64,000 nucleotides of DNA from positions 9,460,244 through 9,524,243 of the forward strand of contig NC_091390.1 of the NCBI RefSeq assembly GCF_038502225.1, read 5' to 3'. Both the position numbers and the translations under genes were made by a program. This DNA comes from Cherax quadricarinatus (Eukaryota > Arthropoda > Malacostraca > Decapoda > Parastacidae). The notes below the pieces were generated by a model that did not search any database, was not told the origin of the DNA, and saw nothing but the letters and a program-made list of their open reading frames with translations. Positions 10,381 through 21,550 of this stretch are shown here, one piece after another; the first letter of the stretch is position 1; every line of letters starts with the position of its first letter.

Positions 10381-11560
10381 GAACATCGGCAAAAATCGAA
10401 CATTTCCGCTACTTTGAGCTCAATTTCAAGGTACTTTTCGTTATGAAAGCAATCAAAATCATGTCTATTTCTGTAATATATCTTCCATTCTATCTAATGA
10501 GTCCAAAAAATGAGAATATAACCATAAAAATCATACAAAAATATACTACAAATAGGAGGCTAATGGCTGAGAAGTGAACTCTCTAATTTATTATCTGTCT
10601 TTTTTATTTTTGTTGTACGTTAAGAAGCATCTTTCCCTCATACATTGCCCAAGTTTCAATGAGATAGCCCAACAAACAACCGAGAAAAAAATATATTTAC
10701 CAAAAAATCATATATGGCAAGCCCAAGCCAGGTACTGGAAATAAGTCATTTTGTCTGACTTTTCTGGGTTATCCTAGGCTCTCTTTACATACACTGCTAT
10801 GTATGATTATCTATGTAACTGTATTTGTGTATACCTGAATAAACTTATTTACTTCTAGTCTGTCAACTGAATACAAGAAATCGCCCATTCACTTATTTCA
10901 ACTACCCAATAAAGTGGTCAGAAATTGGCAATTTGGCCAATTTCACACAAATTTCAACAGATGCCAATTTCAAAATAGGGTCCAGAATAAACAATGCAGA
11001 CATTCCTGGCACTAAAATAACATTTTCTCTGTTAATTAGTCACGGCTACAGGCCCCTCTTATATTACTCTTGCTTTACATTTGGAATTTTTATTCACAAA
11101 AAAAAAAAAATATAGAAAATTTACTGTTATGAAGAATACTGCATTTTTGTAATAATTGTATAAATAATGTCAATCCATTCTTGACTCCGTACTGGAATTT
11201 AGACTGGCAGGCGGACAGGTATTGGACGGTGACGTCATTTGTTTACTCCTGAGCTTCGCTAAAGAATAGAACATTTTCGCTACTGTGAGCGCAATTTCAA
11301 GGTACTCTTCATAATGAAAGCAATCAAAATCATATCTATTTCTCTAATATATCTTTCATTCTATCAAATGAGACTGAAAAAAATGAGAATATAACCATAA
11401 CAACCATACAAAAATATACCGCTAAGCGACCACTAATGGCTGAGAAGTGAACTTCGCTATTTATGGTCTGATTTCTTTCATTTTTGATGTACGTGAAGAC
11501 GTATCTTTCCATCATACATTGCCCAAATTTGAATAAGATAACCCAACAAACAGCTGAGAA
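10381..11560. repeat. Pair of direct ~300-bp repeats with a short repeat between
   Basis: Bases 10390-10690 and 11265-11550 are ~80-85% similar by eye, sharing blocks such as GAAAGCAATCAAAATCAT, GAGAATATAACCATAA and AATGGCTGAGAAGTGAACT. Between them lie the single short repeat at 10752-10855 and ~400 bp in which I see no gene or clear element. The stretch 11560-11595 is AAT-rich microsatellite. No coding potential is convincing anywhere in 10250-11595. Confidence 0.6.
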
Positions 11561-11595
11561 AATTATAATAATAATATAATAATAATGATAATAAT

Positions 11596-12797
11596 TGTGG
11601 AAATTATTTAATTTCCGAAGCTATAGTGCCTAATAAGTGTTTAATGTGTTGATTTGGGTCAAAATGTATTTGAAAATGGAATAGAACCAGCAGGGTTCCC
11701 TCTGTGCCTGCGCGGGTGTGCGGGGGGACAGGTCGAGACGGTGCTTCAGGGAGCGGGAGTGTTTTGAATGGATTTAAGAGGCTGGGAAAGCATGGGACCA
11801 GGAAATTGGCATTCACGGTGACCTAAGTATTAATATAGGTCTCACTTCATAATAGGAAATGTCGTAACTGTTCCTGGTGAAGAGTGAGGAAACATGATTT
11901 ACGGGACCACCATAATAAAGTGGTAAAATTAGTGAATATTTGTAGGACCAGTTGTGACTGGCGCATCGCCATGGAGTGTGTCCCGGGGAAAAACACCCAT
12001 GGTTTAATCATCACTCATCGGTCTCAGATGTTAATGGAGTGGCCTCCAATGTGTATAATAATTATGAGACATTAAATCGTCTTGTAAATTGTAATGTAAT
12101 CAATGATAATAGCACTAAGTTAAGAGAATGAGTGAAGTGAAATAAGTCGCCTTGCTCCGAGTGAACACGTTAGACCTCATTGTTCCTGTCCCAAGGATAG
12201 TGAAGTTTTTATGGAGTCACGACTTCTAAACCGGGACAAACCAACGGATACCTCGTCCTGCTGGAATAAGAATCGTGTCTGTGTAGCAGGACATCAAAAT
12301 GAGATGGTGAATGGAGGAAATAAGGAGCATCAATCACCCACAGTTAAGTAATCCTTCTAGTTATAGCAGACTGATACTGGCCAGTTAGGTATGTTGTAAT
12401 TGGATAGGTTGGGGGTGATCCAGCTACATCAAGTGACCACCAGAGAATATCTGGTAAGTGGTGGTATTATATACAAATGTTTTTTCTTTGATGGATATAT
12501 ACATGTGCAACCTACCCCCCCCCCTTCATTCAGTTAAACTAATATAATCTATACAGCCCACAATTAATTAGTAGTGCCGTACTTGTGGGTGCTATCCAAT
12601 TTATACTGGTCTTGGATAGATATGGATAAGATTATGAGGCCGAAGGGACCACCTGCAATGACCAGGGGTGGTTAAGTTTTCTCACATGTCTACACGGGGT
12701 GACTACGGTAAACAACATGGTTGTTGTCTCCCAATGAGTTTACTTGTATGCATATAATGTTGAGGTACTTACAGGTAACCTCCTATAAAATTTTCCA
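11596..12797 (+). repeat. BEL-1 5' LTR
   Basis: It starts TGTGGAAATTATTTAATT and ends TTTTCCA. It aligns along its whole length with 40297-41492, at roughly 90% identity by eye with small indels. An AATAAA lies near 11912. The ORFs inside the LTR are not conserved between the two copies and are not genes. Confidence 0.88.
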
Positions 12798-13056
12798 TAT
12801 CTGCACGCTGGTCCTTCCGGAACTGGATGAAATCAGTGAAAAAATTAATTGAATTAATTACTTAATAATTAAGTGACTGATTGAAGGAAGTGGGTATAGG
12901 GTACACAAATTTAATCAGTCGTGTGGTGGATGATAATTAGCCCAATTAATTACTAGCACATGGGTGGCTAGGATTTATACAAGAGTAAAGTGCAAGAATT
13001 ACTCTCACAAGGTGTCTACTTAAGTTGTATAATTGGTGATTATTAATTCCCTAATC
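12798..13056 (+). other. BEL-1 leader with primer-binding-site-like sequence
   Basis: Just inside the LTR, at 12809-12827, is TGGTCCTTCCGGAACTGGA. Its position and its similarity to the BEL-2 sequence at 15173-15190 (TGGTCCTTCGAACCGGAT) suggest the primer binding site used to start minus-strand synthesis. I cannot match the cognate tRNA by eye. The rest is A/T-rich leader with no gene. Confidence 0.55.
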
Positions 13057-13892
13057 ATGGCTGGGTCTGAGGAAGTTAGTGTGGCTGGCAAGTCCCTGGA
13101 TGCCAAAGCAAGAAAGCATCACTACAAGCTTGGAAGGGTCATGTTATTAAATCATACAAGTGTATGGAGTTAATGGGACAAGAAACGGTAAACCCTGATG
13201 AATTAAAGTTACACCTAGATGCCTTAGAAAATAGATATGAGCCATATAAATTGTGGTATAAGGACTGTGAGAGAAATCTACTGGCGAATTGTGCAGATGA
13301 TGTTGAAAGGGAGCGGCTGCTGGATCAATATTATGAAGTGGAGAACAACATTGTGTCCTGCAAAACTAAGGCTTTGGAGAACATAAAGGGTGTAAACAAT
13401 GTTGCTGGTCAACCTAGTAAGCAAAAACAGAGGTATCTACCAAAACTCCCAGAATTATGCATGCCTGTGTTTAATCCGGGAGATAACTGGGAGGAGTTTT
13501 GGTCTATCTTTAAAGTAGTCGTACATGATAGGAGTGATCTTGCAAGTGTTACCAAATTATGCTATTTAAAGGGACAAGTAAGGGGAGATGCACATGTTCT
13601 CATACAAGCATTCCCAAATGTAGATGACTCCTATAGTGAGGCAGTTGACTTGTTGGAGGTCACTTATGGTAACTTGGAGCAAAGTAGGCTGAATCTAGTA
13701 GCTATTTTGGCTAGTTTGAAGACTCCAGATCACAACCGCAATGGCTTACAGCAGTTTAGGATCAAACTATAAAGCACTCTCAAGACCTTGAGTAATAAAT
13801 ATGATCTGGAGGTAGCAGAGTGGTTGTTGAGTGCCTTGATTCAGAATAAATTGAACAACAAGACAGTAGAGTGGCTATCTAACAGATATCAC
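13057..13892 (+). pseudogene. BEL-1 gag, N-terminal part, frameshifted and split by an insertion
   Basis: ATG at 13057 opens a frame of ~38 codons ending at TAA near 13173. The homologous Gag continues in another frame from ~13140 to 13772, so one indel near 13140 broke it. The middle part aligns with BEL-2 Gag (LPKLPELCMPVFNPGDNWEE versus LPTLSLPIFQGHNYKE) and fits the DUF1759 type retrotransposon Gag, which packages element RNA into cytoplasmic particles. A TAA at 13770 interrupts it again, and similarity continues to 13892, where the gypsy element begins. The remaining Gag and its zinc knuckles resume at 35076. Confidence 0.8.
13830..13892 (+). repeat. 63-bp direct repeat flanking the gypsy element, left copy
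   Basis: This BEL-1 gag segment recurs at 35076-35138 with a single mismatch. The two copies sit exactly at the borders of the inserted LTR element. Integrase-made target duplications are 4-6 bp, so the length is anomalous; see the findings. Confidence 0.85.
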
Positions 13893-14174
13893 AAGGGAAA
13901 AGTTCAACAGATAGGAGAAGCGAGGGAGTGTATAGTAACAATAGTTTCATTGCTGGCTACTTGTTAAGGTAGGGTAAGTCCAGGTCCCGCTATTCCCCCT
14001 CCCCCCCTTCTTCCCCCACCCCGAAAGTAATAGTTTGATTGCTGGCTGCTTGTCAAGGTAGGGTCAGTCTAGCTCCCGCTATCCCTTCCCCTCCCTCTTC
14101 CCCCCCCCCCGAAAGGTGACGTGTGGGGCTCCGGTCAAACAGTAAATCACTCGACTCACAGCTCCCAACACTAC
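13893..14174 (+). repeat. Gypsy element 5' LTR, left part
   Basis: It matches 34073-34353 and carries two C-rich pyrimidine tracts (CCCCCTCCCCCCC-like). The terminal TG of the other LTR is not preserved; the junction reads ATCACAAGGG. BEL-2 begins at 14175. The remainder of this LTR continues at 25513. Confidence 0.82.
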
Positions 14175-15169
14175 TGAGGGCCCAGCCCTCTCAGAAGGGG
14201 CAAGCGTCTTGTTTACTGCTACAGTGAGTAATTGATCACAGATGCCGTACGAGTATGCGACGTGGTCAAGTGACCGCTGCTCCTTGTAGTCCTGTGTTGC
14301 AAAGTGTAGCTTAATAAAAGACAGTTCATCACTTACTTTAGCAGGACAATTAAGGAAAATCCTGCTCCCACTTTATTACCATGGTAAAGATAGTGAACAT
14401 TGTTGTCTATGCTTAAGACAGCAAGAATCAAACATTCTGCTTTGCTTCATCGAGGAAGTGGCAAGGAAGCAAAAGTACTATGTCAGCTTTTTTTTTGTGC
14501 TAGGGGAGAAACGGCGTGGGGCGCTGTGGCGTCTTCAGATTACTTTTGACTCTACTGAGAGTGACACTGACGCCAGGATAACCAAGAAAGAACGATCTGT
14601 GCGTTAGTGTGAACAAAGTGTCTCATAAAACACAATAAACACTTAAGAGAAGTGTGATCAGCTTCTGTAGTGATAAGATTGTGAACAATAAAGACAAATC
14701 TTGTGGAACATAGTGTACCAGTGTGCGTATTCCTAGACTATGGAAGACGTGGACTTCCAAGGACACTTCAGCTTCTATCAAGTCACCGATATCTGTCGAA
14801 GGTGTGAAGAACACCATAGCTCACGCTACAAGAGCAAGGTAGGTTACGAATTTCTTGTAGCACGGGGGACTGTGCAGTTCTTGAGTTGCAAGGCGTTTGT
14901 AATCAACCTATAGTCGGCAGTAAGGTGCGGACTTTTGATTCCAAACAAGTATGTAATTTGTCAGCCATCAGTGAATGAAATATGCTGACATAACACCCCC
15001 TAGGGGTAATTTATAATCTTACAAATTATAACTCTTTACAGCCCATTGAGAGATGACTTCGACAGCTTCTCAAGACCTCGTCTGCAGGGGCGGCTGTGCA
15101 GGCGATGAGCTGTCTTTCTAAGTTATGTACAAACTCTTTAAGTTTAGCTGGTAATGCCATTTCTCAACA
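14175..15169 (+). repeat. BEL-2 5' LTR
   Basis: It aligns with the 3' LTR at roughly 95% identity by eye. It contains AATAAA near 14633 and again near 14688, plausible polyadenylation signals. This uninterrupted copy shows the empty site of the LINE C insertion found in the 3' LTR: the LINE sits between the equivalents of 14370 and 14371 (CTCCCAC then TTTATTACC). Confidence 0.9.
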
Positions 15170-15969
15170 TATTGGTCCTTCGAACCGGATAAAGGCCACA
15201 CTGTGGTCTAAATATGTTGTACTACAGAGTACAAATAACCTACGAGCCAAGGTCCTTCGAAAAACGCTGTAAAACTAGTGTTTTACAATTTAAATTAGTA
15301 TAAATGAGTCCCTCCAGACTCAATCACAGAGAATGGGCAGCCAAAAGAAAACGGGCGCTCACCCAGCGTTCACCCAAAGAAAACGGGAGCTGGGTGACTC
15401 ACCCAACAAGAAAACTGGGGATGGCACCCTGCATCCACTGCTCCAAACTCAAAGAAGTGCTGATTAAGACAACAACCCAAGTGATGTTCGGTTTGTCTGA
15501 GTGTATATACACATAGTGTTTATAATGTTTATAGACAGAAATTAAGAGACAAGATTGTGTTAAAGTTTGTTTCTTATAGATATACCTGTTATATTAAAGG
15601 AACTATATATAAAAGTGTAAGCTTTCAAATATATATTAACAGTGACATTTATATATGTGTAAGTAATATTCACGTGTGATATACAGTTATACAGTGACAT
15701 TTATAGTGTATAGTGAATGAAGTGTATAACATCGTTATTTACGATTAATCATCGTGGTCAGGCTGACACAGCAAACTCAAGCCATAAACACCAGCCATAT
15801 GTACTGTGTGCCCTTCATGGTCATTGACCCTGAGGTTAAGCTTAGTAGGTCAGTAGTGTCTGACTGATTATTGCTGACTTAAGCATAACAAAAACTCAGC
15901 TGTTTATAGCAGTACAGTGTTTTTTAAACACTCTAAGTGTGGTGCTAGAATTTTCAGTATACCATTAAA
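15170..15969 (+). other. BEL-2 leader with primer-binding-site-like sequence
   Basis: Immediately after the LTR, TTGGTCCTTCGAACCGGATA (15172-15191) resembles primer-binding sites of BEL/Pao elements. The rest of the 800-bp leader is AT-rich with GTATATA-type repeats at 15590-15720. A 70-codon frame at 15304-15516 has no recognisable feature and I do not call it. Confidence 0.6.
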
Positions 15970-16893
15970 ATGGCTTGTTTGAAAACTCAGTTTCAGTCTT
16001 TACAGACTAAGATTACACAATTAGAAAATCTAATTTCAGTCTGTATAGGATTAACTCAAGATACAAACATAGATTTTGATGATCTTGAGGTCAAATTTGA
16101 ATTATTTACACAACGTCTGGAAATAATTAATTCAGACTATACACATTATGAAAATAAATTTCTTGAATCAGATCCATCTGAGGATGAAATTAAAAATGTT
16201 TTGGATACTTTTAGTAATCAACAATTAAGGTGGACAGGAGTACAGGCTATCTGCCGCAAAACTCTGTCACAGAGACCTACTGTAACTAGTGGTCAAGCAC
16301 CTGTTACACCTGTAACAACAACAAGTGTCCCATTACCAAGCTTACCTACATTGTCATTACCTATTTTCCAAGGTCATAATTATAAAGAATTCATTAGTGG
16401 TTTTCAGTCCATAGTAAATTCACGAACTGACATAGATGAGATTGCTAAGTTTAATTATCTTAAATGTCTTGTGAAGGGAGAACCCTATGAATTGATTAAG
16501 TCATTTCCGGTGGTTAAAGGTAATTATCAAATAGCCTTACGTGTCTTAACAGACAATTACTTCGATGCTGACAACGCCAGAGTTAGACATGCAGTCCTAA
16601 TATCAAGCTTGAAGCCACCCAAACATTGTTTTTCAGACTTACAGGCATTTAGAATCACATTAGACAATAGTCTCAGATCTCTAGGTGCTAAATATGACCT
16701 AAGGCAATGTGATTGGTTTATCAGTGGTATTGTACAAGATAAGTTGTCACCACAAACTATTGAACGATTAAATATTATGTTCAATAAACACTATTTCACT
16801 TGTGAAGAAATTAGCAATGGTTTACAAACAATAGTTTCATGCATGCAAGCAACGAGACAAGATGAAAAATCCACAAATCCAGTGGATAACTAA
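15970..16893 (+). CDS. BEL-2 Gag
   Basis: 307 residues in front of a TAA. The N-terminal third is coiled-coil-like (LQTKITQLENLIS), and residues ~110-290 fit the DUF1759 Gag core (LSLPIFQGHNYKEF, then a YLKCLVKGEP block and the SLGAKYDLRQCDW block). Gag would assemble the cytoplasmic particle that contains the RNA and Pol. ATG 15970 is the first start in the frame. The TAA at 16891-16893 lies in a frame that stays open on both sides and runs into Pol, so it is either a nonsense mutation or a readthrough stop. Confidence 0.82.
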   Translation: MACLKTQFQSLQTKITQLENLISVCIGLTQDTNIDFDDLEVKFELFTQRLEIINSDYTHYENKFLESDPSEDEIKNVLDTFSNQQLRWTGVQAICRKTLSQRPTVTSGQAPVTPVTTTSVPLPSLPTLSLPIFQGHNYKEFISGFQSIVNSRTDIDEIAKFNYLKCLVKGEPYELIKSFPVVKGNYQIALRVLTDNYFDADNARVRHAVLISSLKPPKHCFSDLQAFRITLDNSLRSLGAKYDLRQCDWFISGIVQDKLSPQTIERLNIMFNKHYFTCEEISNGLQTIVSCMQATRQDEKSTNPVDN

Positions 16894-19800
16894 CCTTCAA
16901 CTCAGTATAAAAAGAGTATACCTACTCTCACTAAACCACAGAATGGGAAATCCCATATAGGCATTTATCAAGCTGTGAATACAACAGACAGTAAACAGAC
17001 TGTCATACATAAACGTACTCCAAAATGTGTACTTTGTGATGAAACACATTGGGCACAGTATTGTAGTCAATACACATCAATGGAGGCACGTAAACAACGT
17101 GTTCATCAGCTGAAAAGGTGCATCAAGTGTTTAGGTGAACACAAGGGAGGTAAATGCTCACTGAAGAAGTGTTTTAAATGCAAGGGTATGCATCATACAG
17201 CATTATGCCCAAATACTTTTGCTGAACAGCAGAAGACTTCCACAGAATCAGGAAGTCATCAAGCAACAACATTAAATGTGAGAGATAAGTTTAAAGCAAC
17301 TGCTCTCCCGATAGCTCGAATTGAGTTATCTAATAAATTACACAAAACCAATGTGCTAACACTATTTGATCAAGGCTCACAAAGGTCCTTCATAAGAAGA
17401 ACAGTGTTGCAGAAACTGAATAAACAACCCTATGCCAAAATACAGTTAGATATAGCTGTTTTTTTCCACAATTCTGGTAAACAGACATATGACCTAGCCA
17501 GAATCACTGTTGGTCTAGGAAACAGGAAAAAGACAGTAGAAGCTGTGGTAGTAGATGATTTGCCTAAGTCTGTGCAGATCCAGGGATTAAAAGAAACAGT
17601 TGCAGCACTGAAAGCAGCTAAGGTCAAGTTAGCCTGTCCTGACATACAGACGGACACTATTAGTCCAATTGATTTAATCACTGGAAGTGATTATTATCAT
17701 TGTTTTGTGCAAAATATAGTAAGTAAACATGATGTTCACTTACTGAAAACAGCAGGAGGCCACATGATATGTGGTCCCATTCCCTCTCAAAGTGGGAAAG
17801 AAGCTGATATTGATTCAGTGGAAAATGTACTAGTTACGAGAATAACTGATCATGTACCACAGCAAAAATTATCATTACTGGAAGAAATGAATGATCCAGT
17901 TGATAAGTTGTGGGATTTAGATGCGATAGGTATTGATGTAAATAAACCAAGCCCACAAGAGTCTCAGATTTATAACCAATATTTGGACTCTCTCAGATAT
18001 AAAGATGGACAGTATTGGGTTAGGTTACCATGGAAATTAAATCCACCACATCTGCCTAGCAATTATCGCATGGCTTTCGGACAAATGAAAGCACAAATAC
18101 ATGAGCTCAGGAAGAATCCAGAGCTACTGACTGTCTATGATGATATCATACAAGAACAGTTGGACAATAAATTCATTGAGGAAATAGTCGAAGATAAGTT
18201 GAAGACAAACGCTCATTATCTCCAGCACCATGGAGTCAGAAAAGATTCTGAAACCACTCCACTAGGTGTTGTATATAATTGCAGCGCACGTGCAAATAAA
18301 GATGTAGCAAGTCTTAATGACTGTCTGATGACCGGACCCTCACTAACTGAGAAGCTTGGAGACGTGCTTATGAAATTTCACACAAACCCATATGCCTACA
18401 CGGCTGATATTTCCAAAGCTTTCTTAAGAGTAGGACTACAAGAAATAGATAGAGATTATACTCGATTCTTGTGGCCTGAAAATCCACATGATCCTCAAGG
18501 TCCTGTTAAAACTTATCGTTTCAAATCAGTATTATTTGGTGCAACATCCTCTCCATTCTTACTTGAAGCTACTCTAAATACACATTTGAAGAAATCTGAA
18601 AGTCCCTTCAAAGAAATCTTAAAGAAAAGTTTCTATGTGGACAATCTTCAAGGTACTGTGAATAAAGAGGAGGATTTGAAATCCTTATACAGAGCGGCTA
18701 ACAAGGAGATGAAAGAAGCAAATATGCCTCTAAGGATGTGGAATACAAATTCAAAGCAATTAAGGGAACTTATCAAAGAAGATTTCCCTGAAACTGAAAT
18801 TCCTGATTGCAACAATATGCTGGGACTTAATTGGAACACACAGGAAGATACTTTGAGTCTCAAAAGGATAAACAATAAATCATGCAGTACACTCATTAAA
18901 CGTAGTTTACTGTCAGAGGTATCACAATGTTTTGATCCTCTAGGACTCGTCTCACCAATTACCATAAAGGGTAAAATACTTATGCAAGATGCATGGATGC
19001 TCAAAATTGGATGGGATGAGAACTTGCCTCTAGAAATGAGTCAAGCATGGGATGAAATATCCAAGGAGTTTAAGCAACTTCATCAAATTAAATTTCCCAG
19101 ACAAATAGGTCAAGAGGGAAACAAGTACACATTACATGTGTTCTGTGATGCGTCAACCAGAGGTTATGGCGCTGTAGCTTACATGAGTAATGCAGAAGGA
19201 AGTACACTAATTACTTCAAAGGCCTGGGTAGCACCCTTGAAGGTCAGAACAGTACCATAATTGGAACTGACAGCACTCTATGTAGGTACAAAACTAGCTG
19301 TCTATCTCAACAAAGTACTTGATCATCACACTATTGAGAAAACCGTGCTCTGGAGTGATAATGAAGCAGTTCTCCAGTGGTTAAGAAATAATAAGAGTAA
19401 GTTGGTCTATGTACAGAACAGAGTAGCAGAAATAAAAGAGATGCAGAGAGATTATCTCTTTCTCCACGTCTCTACCCAAGAGAATCCAGCTGACATGTTG
19501 TCACGTGGTGTCCCACTCAAGAAATTTGTGGATAATAAATTATGGCTCCACGGACCGAACTGGCTCTCTAATGAAAATAACTGGCCTCAGCAAAAAGCTC
19601 ACATTATGCCAGAAGAAACAGTCTGCTTGAACACAGCAGAAATAAGTTGTGTAAATACTGCAGACACAACAGAAATAGTCATTGATGGATCTAAATACTC
19701 ATCTTTGGGTAAACTCTTAAGAGTTACAGCTCTTGTCCATAAATTCATTAAAGGAATAAAACCTGATTATGAATGTCTTGAACCCATTAAATACTGGGTG

Positions 19801-21255
19801 AAACTAATACAGAAAGATGTTTTCTCTACAGAATATAAATTTCTGGAAACACAAGATAAATCCCCAAAGAAACCAGTCATGATTAATTCTTTAGGACTTT
19901 ATCTCGACTCAGAAAAGATTATAAGATGTCGAGGAAGAATTCATAATTCTTCACTACCTAAAGAAGCCATACATCCAATATTGATCCCCAAGAATCTTTG
20001 GCTAACAAAACTGATTGTGCAAAACGCCCACAGTAACGTGTTACATGGTGGGGTAGCTGACACACTTTGTCATATACGACAATCCTACTGGATACCTCAA
20101 GGTCGACAAAGTGTGAAAAAACAAATAAGGGACTGTATTACTTGTCGTCACTACGATATGCGAGTATGTCAGTATCCAGGTCCACCTCCATATCCCTCTG
20201 AAAGAGTTTGTCATGTCACTCCATTTGAGGTGACAGGTGTAGATTACACTGGACCAATAATTTTTACCAAAACAGTTGACAAAGTTCCCATCAAGGTGTA
20301 CATCTGTTTATTCACTTGTGCTACAACTAGAGCAGTACATCTAGAAGTAGCCACTGACATGTCTGCTGAAACCTTTATCAAATTATTCAGAAGGTTTGCA
20401 GCCAGAAGGGCATGTCCCAGACTGATGATTTCAGATAATGCAACGAACTTTGTTGCTGGTGCTGCTCATATAAGCAAGATCTTTGATCAACCAGAAGTAC
20501 AACAGATGCTGAATCAACGCAGGTGTCGTTGGAGATACATTCCTCCTAAATCTCCATGGCACGGCGGATTTTATGAAAAAATGATCGGCATTGTAAAACG
20601 TTGTTTATTGAAGACTCTTCATCGTCAGAGAATAGACTAAGAAGAATTCCGTACAGTTGTGACTGAAATAGAAAATAGAGTCAACAACAGACCTCTAACT
20701 TATGTTACCGATGATCTGAACAATTTAGAAGTGCTAAGTCCATCTCATTTACTCCATGACAGAAGGCTCGAACATGTTCCTCCCATGAATGATAAAGAAA
20801 TCATAGAGGATCCTACTTATTTCGAACCTGAGCAGCTCAGACGTAAATTCAAACACCTTAATAAAGTGATTGAACGTTGGGAGAAAATTTGGCGAGAAGA
20901 CTATCTCACCTCATTGAGAGAACACTGCTATGGAGCTGGTGCTCCTGAAAATCATAAGTCTTTAAGACATGGTGACATAGTGATTATCGACAATGATTGT
21001 CCGAGGTCCAAATGGCCACTTGGAAAAATTGTGACCATATATCCTGATGCAAATGGAATCACCAGGACAGTTGATGTTTAAAGCAAAGGTGTAGTGAATA
21101 AGCGGACAATAAATAAACTAGTACCGTTAGAATTACACAGTGTTGAAAACAAAATTAGTGATTCTCCAGAAAACACTCGGACTAAAGCTGTTCAGAAAAG
21201 ACAAGCAGCAGTGGTGGCGAGTGAGAAAATCAAATTAATGTTAAGTGATGAATAG
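16894..21255 (+). pseudogene. BEL-2 Pol: zinc knuckles, protease, RT, RNase H, integrase; three internal stops
   Basis: The frame continues that of Gag. Cys/His knuckles lie at ~17025-17210 (CVLCDETHWAQYC, CIKCLGEHKGGKC, CFKCKGMHHTALC). The protease has LFDQGSQRSF at ~17364-17393. The RT shows the DISKAFLRVG block near 18409 and FYVDN in place of YVDD near 18633. RNase H follows (FCDASTRGYG near 19142, WSDNEA near 19354, ENPADMLSRG near 19480). The integrase has a zinc domain near 20040-20150 and the core acidic residues in VDYTGP (~20240), SDNATNF (~20430) and the Glu of the WHGGFYEKM block (~20560-20590). Stops at 19258, 20638 and 21079 are each explicable by one substitution. The natural end is TAG at 21253-21255. 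Confidence 0.88.
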
Positions 21256-21352
21256 TTCACCTGCAGCGAACCTCCGCCGCCCCCCAGTGTGGAGAAATTT
21301 TCTCCAGAAGGGGGTATGAGCCCCCTTCAGCCCCTTCAGCATCTTTCAGCCC

Positions 21353-21550
21353 TGAGGGGCCCAGCCCTCTCAGAAGGGGCAAGCGTCTTGTTTACTGCTA
21401 CAGTGAGTAATTGATCACAGATGCCGTACGAGTATGCGACGTGGTCAAGTGACCGCTGCTCCTTGCAGTCCAGTGTTGCAAAGTGTAGCTTAATAAAAGA
21501 CAGTTCATCTCTTACTTTAGCAGGACAATTAAGGAAAATCCTGCTCCCAC
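21353..21550 (+). repeat. BEL-2 3' LTR, left part
   Basis: It matches 14175-14370 with one extra G near the start. The 100 bp before it are C/T- and G-rich, including GGGGGTATG and repeated CCCCTTCAG, where the polypurine tract would be expected. LINE C follows at 21551, and the rest of the LTR resumes at 24714. Confidence 0.88.

Noticed and set aside
10933..11115. 60-codon frame between dispersed repeats
   Set aside because: Low complexity end, no motif, and the surroundings are non-coding repeats.
14623..14817. Minus-strand 64-codon frame, also at 24966-25160
   Set aside because: It recurs only because it lies in both BEL-2 LTRs; it overlaps the polyadenylation signals and has no domain.
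15304..15516. Small gene in the BEL-2 leader
   Set aside because: No domain, no conservation that I can check, and it lies in the leader of a retrotransposon.
21421..21550. Coding start of the LINE C copy 1 endonuclease in the BEL-2 LTR
   Set aside because: The same bases occur in the 5' LTR without the LINE; the open frame is fortuitous.
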